The position numbers and the translations under genes were made by a program. A stretch of 64,000 nucleotides of DNA from assembly GCF_900115495.1 (NCBI RefSeq), contig NZ_FOWR01000010.1, forward strand, positions 28,727 through 92,726, read 5' to 3'. A model generated the notes under the pieces. It was not told the DNA's origin. It did no database searches and saw only the letters and a program-made list of their open reading frames with translations. Numbering within the stretch: position 1 is the first letter of the stretch; every line of letters begins with the position of its first letter. Positions 59,460-64,000 of the stretch are shown here, piece after piece. This stretch comes from Enterovibrio norvegicus DSM 15893 (GTDB taxonomy: Bacteria; Pseudomonadota; Gammaproteobacteria; Enterobacterales; Vibrionaceae).

Positions 59460-62400
59460 TTAAAAATCCCCATGACTGGTGCGGTGCGGTTTGATCTGCT
59501 CAAGCTCTGCATTCAACTGCGCTTCAACGAAGCCCGGTGAATGGGTCTTCACAGACAGCAGACGGTACATCGCAGGGATAACGAACAGTGTTACCGCTGT
59601 TGCGAAGGTCATGCCCGCAAAAATAACCGTACCTACGGCAACACGGCTTTCATAGCCAGCACCTGTCGAGAAGATCAGCGGCAAGGCACCAATGATGGTG
59701 GTGAACGCGGTCATCATGATAGGACGAAGACGACGAACAGACGCATCGATAATGGCTTGCTCAAACGCTTCACCACGGTCACGCAACTGGTTGGCGAACT
59801 CAACAATCAAGATGCCATTCTTGGTCACCATACCGATCAACATGATCATGCCGATCTGCGAGTAAATGTTCAGACCTTGATCTGTCATCCACAAGCCCAC
59901 GAAACCACCGAAGATCCCCATCGGCACGGTCAGCATGACCACCAAGGGGTTCACGAAGCTTTCGAACTGTGCAGCCAGCACCAAATACGCCACCAGCAAG
60001 GCCAAACCAAACACAATCAGAATGCTGCTTTGGTTGTCTTTAAAGTCTGCGGATTCCCCTGCATAGCTGATTGAGATATCCGCTGGCAGCAATTCAATGG
60101 CTTTCGCATCAAGCAGCGTTAGCGCATCACCCAAGGTGTAACCTGCACCCAAGTTCGCTTTCAGCGTGATGGCTTTTTGCTTGTTGAAGTGACGAAGGCT
60201 TTGCGAAGACGCGACCTCTTCCACTTCTGCCAAGGTATCCAAACTGACCAATTCGCCGGTGCGGGTACGCATGTAGATTTGGCTGATGTCGTCTTTGCTG
60301 TTGAAGCGCGATTCATCACCACGCAGGTAAACATCAAACTCTTCACCGCGATCGATAAAGGTGGTTTCAGTGCGGCCGCCTAACATCACTTCCATGGTGT
60401 TAGACACTTCATCCACACTGATCCCCAATTCAGCCGCACGCTGGCGGTCAATGTTCACCACCAACTCTGGCGTGGTTTCTGCGTAATCCAGATCCGCACC
60501 TTGCAAAATGGGCGAGGCTTTCGCTTCGTCCAACAGCACTTGCGCCCATTTGTTCAGCTCGTCGTAATCAGGGCCGCCCAACACGAATTGGACTGGCTCG
60601 CTCGAACCGCCACGGAAACCCGGCAAGAAAGCACGAACGAAGATATCTGGAATGCCACCCAATGCCTGACGCACTCGGCCTAGCACTTGTTCTGCGGATT
60701 GATCACGGTTGTCCCAATCTTCTAGCTGCATGATCACGAAGCCTGTTTGGTCTCCCGCCATGCCGCCAAATGCTGGGGCTTGTAAGCTGATCGACGTAAG
60801 AAGCCCTTCTTCGACCAATGGCAACAAGCGCTGTTCCACTTGCTCCATGTTGCCCACCATGCGGTTGTAGGCCGTGCCTTCTGCGCCTTTGACAAACGCC
60901 ATCAACACACCGCGGTCTTCTTGCGGAACAAGCTGTGCGGGCAGTGCTTTCATCAAGAAGTAGCTCCCTCCCAAACAGGCTGCAATCACGATGGGTGCAA
61001 CGAAACGGGCACGGAGAGCCAGGGTCAACGCATTGCGGTAACTGTTTTCAAATCGGCTGAAAAAGTTATCAACCATGATGTTGAATTTGCCGCGTTTCAC
61101 GTTGGCTTTCAGGATTTTGCTACCCATTACAGGGGTCAGGGTCAGCGCGATCACGGATGAGAAAATCACCGCCATCGCCAACAACACTGCGAACTCAGTA
61201 AAGAGTTTGCCGATCATGCCATCCATGAAAGAAATCGGCAGGAACACCATGACCAGCACAGCGGTGGTTGCCACAACTGCAAAGCCCACTTCACGCGTGC
61301 CGTTGTAGGCTGCCACCAGCGGCGTGTCGCCTTTTTCAATATGGTGGAACATGTTCTCGACCACCACGATGGCGTCATCCACCACCAAACCAATAGCCAG
61401 AATCAGCGCCATCAAGGTCAGCAAGTTGATCGAAAAACCAAAGAAGTACGCGGTGATGAATGCCGACACCAAAGACACGGGCACAGTGATCGCTGGGATC
61501 AACGTTGCTCGCGCCTGACCAATAAAGATGTAGAGGATCAGAACCACCAGCGCACCAGTGACAAACAAGGTGCTGTAAACCTCGTCAATCGAACGCTCGA
61601 TAAACACGGTTGAGTCGTAATCCACCCACAAGCTTGCGCCCGCAGGCAGGAACGGTTGGAACTCTTCCACCAGCGCTCGCACGCCGACGGCAACATCCAA
61701 TGGGTTCGCATCGGATTGCGCCACAATGCCGAGGCTTAGGTTGTTGACGCCGTTGTTTTTATAGGTCGCATTTTCGTTCTGTGAACCGATATAAACATCT
61801 GCCACATCACGCAAGTAAATCGGACTGCCGTCTGACGCTGTTCGCACCACAAGGTATTCGAAATCTTCTGGTGATTGGTACAAGCGTTTTGTACGCACCG
61901 TCATCTTGGTGATGTCGTTACGGATTTCACCACCCGGACTTTCCAAGTTTTCACGACGCAAAGATGACGTAATGTCATCTGTCGTCACACCACGGCCTGC
62001 CATCAAGACAGGATCGAGACGCACGTACATGACTTTGTAAAGCGCACCATAAAGCTCAACGGAACTCACGCCCGTCAGCAGGCTGAATTTGTCTTCCAAC
62101 ACGCGCTGTGCGTATTCAGTGAGCTGTGTACGGTCCATTTCGGGTGAGGCAAGGTTGATGTAGATAGACGCTTCGCCTGAACCATTAGATTTAGACACAA
62201 CCGGTTCATCGGCTTCATCAGGCAAACGACGCTGCGCACGGGCAACCGCGTCTCGTACATCACTCACGCCTTCGGTGAGATCCCAATCGATATCGAACTC
62301 AACGGTAATGCGAGACATGCCGTTGCGGCTCACAGAGGTGATTTCTTCAATCCCACTGATGCCAGACAGTTCATCTTCGAGCGCTTGGGTAATTTGGCTT

Positions 62401-62579
62401 TCCATGATGCTGGCTGACGCACCCGCATATCGGGTCATCACCGAGACGACAGGGCTATCAATATCTGGGTATTCACGCACGGCCAATTTTTCAAAAGACA
62501 CAATACCGAACACACAGAGCAGCAAACTCAGAACAATCGCGACAACCGGTCGCTTAACGGAGACATCCGAGAGCCACAT
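59460..62579 (-). CDS. RND efflux transporter inner-membrane pump subunit
   Basis: 1039 residues, standard AcrB/MexB-type length with 12 TM segments. The proton-relay Asp pair is in LAIGLVVDDAIVVVENM; PN1-type segments (LAVREYPDIDSPVVSVMTRY), hinge GFAVVATTAVLVMVFLPISF and the C-terminal half equivalent ILIVEFANQLRDRG are present. Probably exports drugs, detergents or bile-like compounds out of the periplasm (HAE1 class). The adaptor gene ends where this one begins (stop TAA immediately before ATG). No outer-membrane factor in the operon, so it must share TolC. Confidence 0.95.
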   Translation of the reverse strand: MWLSDVSVKRPVVAIVLSLLLCVFGIVSFEKLAVREYPDIDSPVVSVMTRYAGASASIMESQITQALEDELSGISGIEEITSVSRNGMSRITVEFDIDWDLTEGVSDVRDAVARAQRRLPDEADEPVVSKSNGSGEASIYINLASPEMDRTQLTEYAQRVLEDKFSLLTGVSSVELYGALYKVMYVRLDPVLMAGRGVTTDDITSSLRRENLESPGGEIRNDITKMTVRTKRLYQSPEDFEYLVVRTASDGSPIYLRDVADVYIGSQNENATYKNNGVNNLSLGIVAQSDANPLDVAVGVRALVEEFQPFLPAGASLWVDYDSTVFIERSIDEVYSTLFVTGALVVLILYIFIGQARATLIPAITVPVSLVSAFITAYFFGFSINLLTLMALILAIGLVVDDAIVVVENMFHHIEKGDTPLVAAYNGTREVGFAVVATTAVLVMVFLPISFMDGMIGKLFTEFAVLLAMAVIFSSVIALTLTPVMGSKILKANVKRGKFNIMVDNFFSRFENSYRNALTLALRARFVAPIVIAACLGGSYFLMKALPAQLVPQEDRGVLMAFVKGAEGTAYNRMVGNMEQVEQRLLPLVEEGLLTSISLQAPAFGGMAGDQTGFVIMQLEDWDNRDQSAEQVLGRVRQALGGIPDIFVRAFLPGFRGGSSEPVQFVLGGPDYDELNKWAQVLLDEAKASPILQGADLDYAETTPELVVNIDRQRAAELGISVDEVSNTMEVMLGGRTETTFIDRGEEFDVYLRGDESRFNSKDDISQIYMRTRTGELVSLDTLAEVEEVASSQSLRHFNKQKAITLKANLGAGYTLGDALTLLDAKAIELLPADISISYAGESADFKDNQSSILIVFGLALLVAYLVLAAQFESFVNPLVVMLTVPMGIFGGFVGLWMTDQGLNIYSQIGMIMLIGMVTKNGILIVEFANQLRDRGEAFEQAIIDASVRRLRPIMMTAFTTIIGALPLIFSTGAGYESRVAVGTVIFAGMTFATAVTLFVIPAMYRLLSVKTHSPGFVEAQLNAELEQIKPHRTSHGDF

Positions 62580-63662
62580 TTATTTGCCCTCGCCGCTTTC
62601 TGCGCTTTTCGCTGCGGTGAGATCATTCACTTTTGTGCCATCTCGCATGCTGACAAGGCCTTGCACAACAATGCGATCACCAAGTGCTAGACCATTTTCA
62701 ACGGTGACTTTGTTATCGACGCGCGCGCCCAATTTCACTTCGGTACGCTTGGCAATGCCATCATCGCCGACAAGGTAAACAAAGCGCTTCGTGCCTGAAT
62801 ACTCGATGGCTTGAACAGGGATCACTGACGAAATCTGTGGCGCGAAATCCAACAAGGCTTCCATCATCATGCCAGGGCGCAGCAAGCCCGCTTGGTTATC
62901 GATGTTAATGCGAGCACGAAGGTTTAGCGTGTCATTGTTGACGCGCGAATCCACCGCGGTCAGTTGGCCGTTAAACACTTGGTCACGCCACGCCTTCGAA
63001 CGTGCCGTGACCTTGATGTCTTTGTTCAGATCGCTGAAGTATTGCTCTGGCACATTGATGTCGAGTTGCATCAACGAAAGATCATCGAGGTTCAACAACG
63101 CTTCACCAGAAGAAACCAGCTGCCCACGAGTAATATCGACTAAGCCAACGGTGCCAGAAAATGGTGCTTTAATATGATGGTCGTTGAAGTCAGCGGTAGC
63201 AGCATCCAGACGGGCTTTCGCCACATCAACACTTGCCTGTTGCGCGTCCAACTCTGTTTTGGTTAACGCGCCGCGCTGAACCAGTTTGGAGTATTCGCGC
63301 AGTTTACGCAGTTCGTCTTTATGGAAGGCTTGCGCTTCGGCCAATGCCGCTTGTGATTTTGCGGTATCCAGTGTCAAAAGCGATGCGCCCTCTTCCACTT
63401 GTTCACCCGCATTGACGTAGATTGCTGAAATCTTTCCACCCACTTCCGGTGCAATTACCACAGAGTGTTCAGATTTGAGGTTACCAATCAAAGAAAGGCT
63501 GCGGGAAACCGGGTGGGCTTCCACTTGTGACGTCGCAACCGCAATCGCAGGACGTGACGGTTTTCCAGACGGTTGACCCGCCGCTTCGGAGTTTTTTTGC
63601 CAAACAAAGACGCTGGCAGCACCAATAACAACAAGGGCAGTGATAAGGGCTTTTGTTTTCAT
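62580..63662 (-). CDS. RND efflux periplasmic adaptor (MFP) subunit
   Basis: 360 residues from MKTKALITALVVIGAASVFV, an uncleaved N-terminal anchor. Lipoyl domain SEHSVVIAPEVGGKISAIYV and ADFNDHHIKAPFSGTVGLVD, alpha-hairpin (FHKDELRKLREYSKLVQRGA), and beta-barrel and membrane-proximal domains. Bridges the pump and a TolC-type channel. First gene of the two-gene operon with the pump. Confidence 0.93.
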   Translation of the reverse strand: MKTKALITALVVIGAASVFVWQKNSEAAGQPSGKPSRPAIAVATSQVEAHPVSRSLSLIGNLKSEHSVVIAPEVGGKISAIYVNAGEQVEEGASLLTLDTAKSQAALAEAQAFHKDELRKLREYSKLVQRGALTKTELDAQQASVDVAKARLDAATADFNDHHIKAPFSGTVGLVDITRGQLVSSGEALLNLDDLSLMQLDINVPEQYFSDLNKDIKVTARSKAWRDQVFNGQLTAVDSRVNNDTLNLRARINIDNQAGLLRPGMMMEALLDFAPQISSVIPVQAIEYSGTKRFVYLVGDDGIAKRTEVKLGARVDNKVTVENGLALGDRIVVQGLVSMRDGTKVNDLTAAKSAESGEGK

Positions 63663-63864
63663 TTTATAAACCAAGAAGAACAACTCGCCATAGTCTACTC
63701 GATGCACCTTTTACGTGCGGTAAAGAAATGTAAATCCATGGAAGTTTTTGCTATCGACAGAATGTATTAACTTACGAGATTGGAAAGAAATTTGACCACT
63801 TCGCTCGCCTTTTCGTCATGGCGTTGAAAAAACCAGCAAACGCATCGTATTTTAGAGAAAATAC

Positions 63865-63892
63865 TTTACAGCACGGACGTGTTTGATAATAT
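63865..63892 (+). promoter_or_regulatory. Promoter of tRNA-Tyr
   Basis: -35 TTTACA (63865-63870), 16-base spacer, -10 TAATAT (63887-63892), followed by the GC-rich discriminator GCGCCCC. Transcription would start about 8 bases before the tRNA. Confidence 0.6.
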
Positions 63893-63907
63893 GCGCCCCG
63901 CACTTGT

Positions 63908-63992
63908 GGTGGGATTCCCGAGTGGCCAAAGGGATCAGACTGTAAATCTGACGGCTCCGCCTTCGAAGGTTCGAATCCTTCTCCCACCACCA
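63908..63992 (+). tRNA. tRNA-Tyr (GTA)
   Basis: 85 bases with encoded CCA. Acceptor GGTGGGA/TCCCACC, D arm with GAGTGGCCAAAGGG, anticodon loop CTGTAAATC (GTA at 63942-63944), long variable arm (class II) and T arm GGTTCGAATCC. Confidence 0.97.
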
Positions 63993-64000
63993 TCATTCGC

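Noticed and set aside
59541..60074. Plus-strand 177-residue ORF antisense to the RND pump
   Set aside because: Composition (His/Gln-rich) is the shadow of codon bias in the opposite strand.
63772..63996. Minus-strand ORF beginning MMVVGEGFEPSKAEPS
   Set aside because: It is antisense to tRNA-Tyr, a well-known false protein seen wherever this tRNA type is annotated.

Overview
The window reads as chromosomal DNA from a marine gammaproteobacterium of the family Vibrionaceae. Evidence for this is a 172-residue Vibrio-type Hcp, an OmpU-like porin, ToxR-like transmembrane regulators, a CARB-type beta-lactamase, and the gene neighbourhood cyuR-mdlA-mdlB / tesB-ybaY-atl / ffs, which is also known from enterobacteria. 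Enterovibrio or Grimontia would fit, but that is inference. Core genes have balanced base composition. Two stretches are clearly AT-rich and look acquired (about 15.5-21.4 kb and 36.2-41.7 kb).

Layout. 0-5 kb: the end of a metallo-hydrolase, a tiny secreted peptide, a PLP enzyme, a lipoprotein, and a LysR regulator divergent from a DJ-1/PfpI protein. 5.3-7.8 kb: gbcA-gbcB, the two-component glycine betaine demethylase, behind a leader that can fold. 8.2-15.4 kb: an orphan type VI secretion module (sigma-54 promoter, hcp, vgrG, DUF4123 adaptor, LHH-type nuclease effector, three SUKH immunity genes, an ATP-grasp/CDC123-like gene and PAAR). A decayed copy of the gbcB 3' end lies just beyond it. 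15.5-21.4 kb: an AT-rich surface cluster with a degenerate-looking EAL protein, a 943-residue Ig-like lipoprotein, a ToxR-like/ToxS-like pair and a broken outer-membrane barrel gene.

21.6-30.1 kb: an alcohol dehydrogenase, a secreted protein plus cupin, an XRE-PAS regulator, a three-gene envelope operon, a LysE exporter and a PilZ protein. 30.1-33.8 kb: a MITE-like element, then a second ToxR/ToxS-like pair directly upstream of an aerolysin-family pore-forming toxin. 34-36 kb: a lipoprotein/DUF6765 operon. 36.2-41.7 kb: a candidate defence and resistance island (unknown helical protein, HEPN-motif protein, AbiGi-like protein, two-TM protein, CARB beta-lactamase).

42-64 kb: mostly core genes. 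These are two micro-ORFs, the 4.5S RNA, atl, ybaY, tesB, porin, VOC, AraC, mdlBA, cyuR divergent from a cysteine-lyase-like gene, FMN reductase, a LuxR solo, GNAT, queC, an MsrA-like protein, DUF1244, a RelB/ParE-type toxin-antitoxin pair, an RND efflux pump with its adaptor, and tRNA-Tyr. Several intergenic spaces carry short tandem arrays, the most striking being 16 perfect copies of a 7-bp unit directly upstream of the AraC-type gene.
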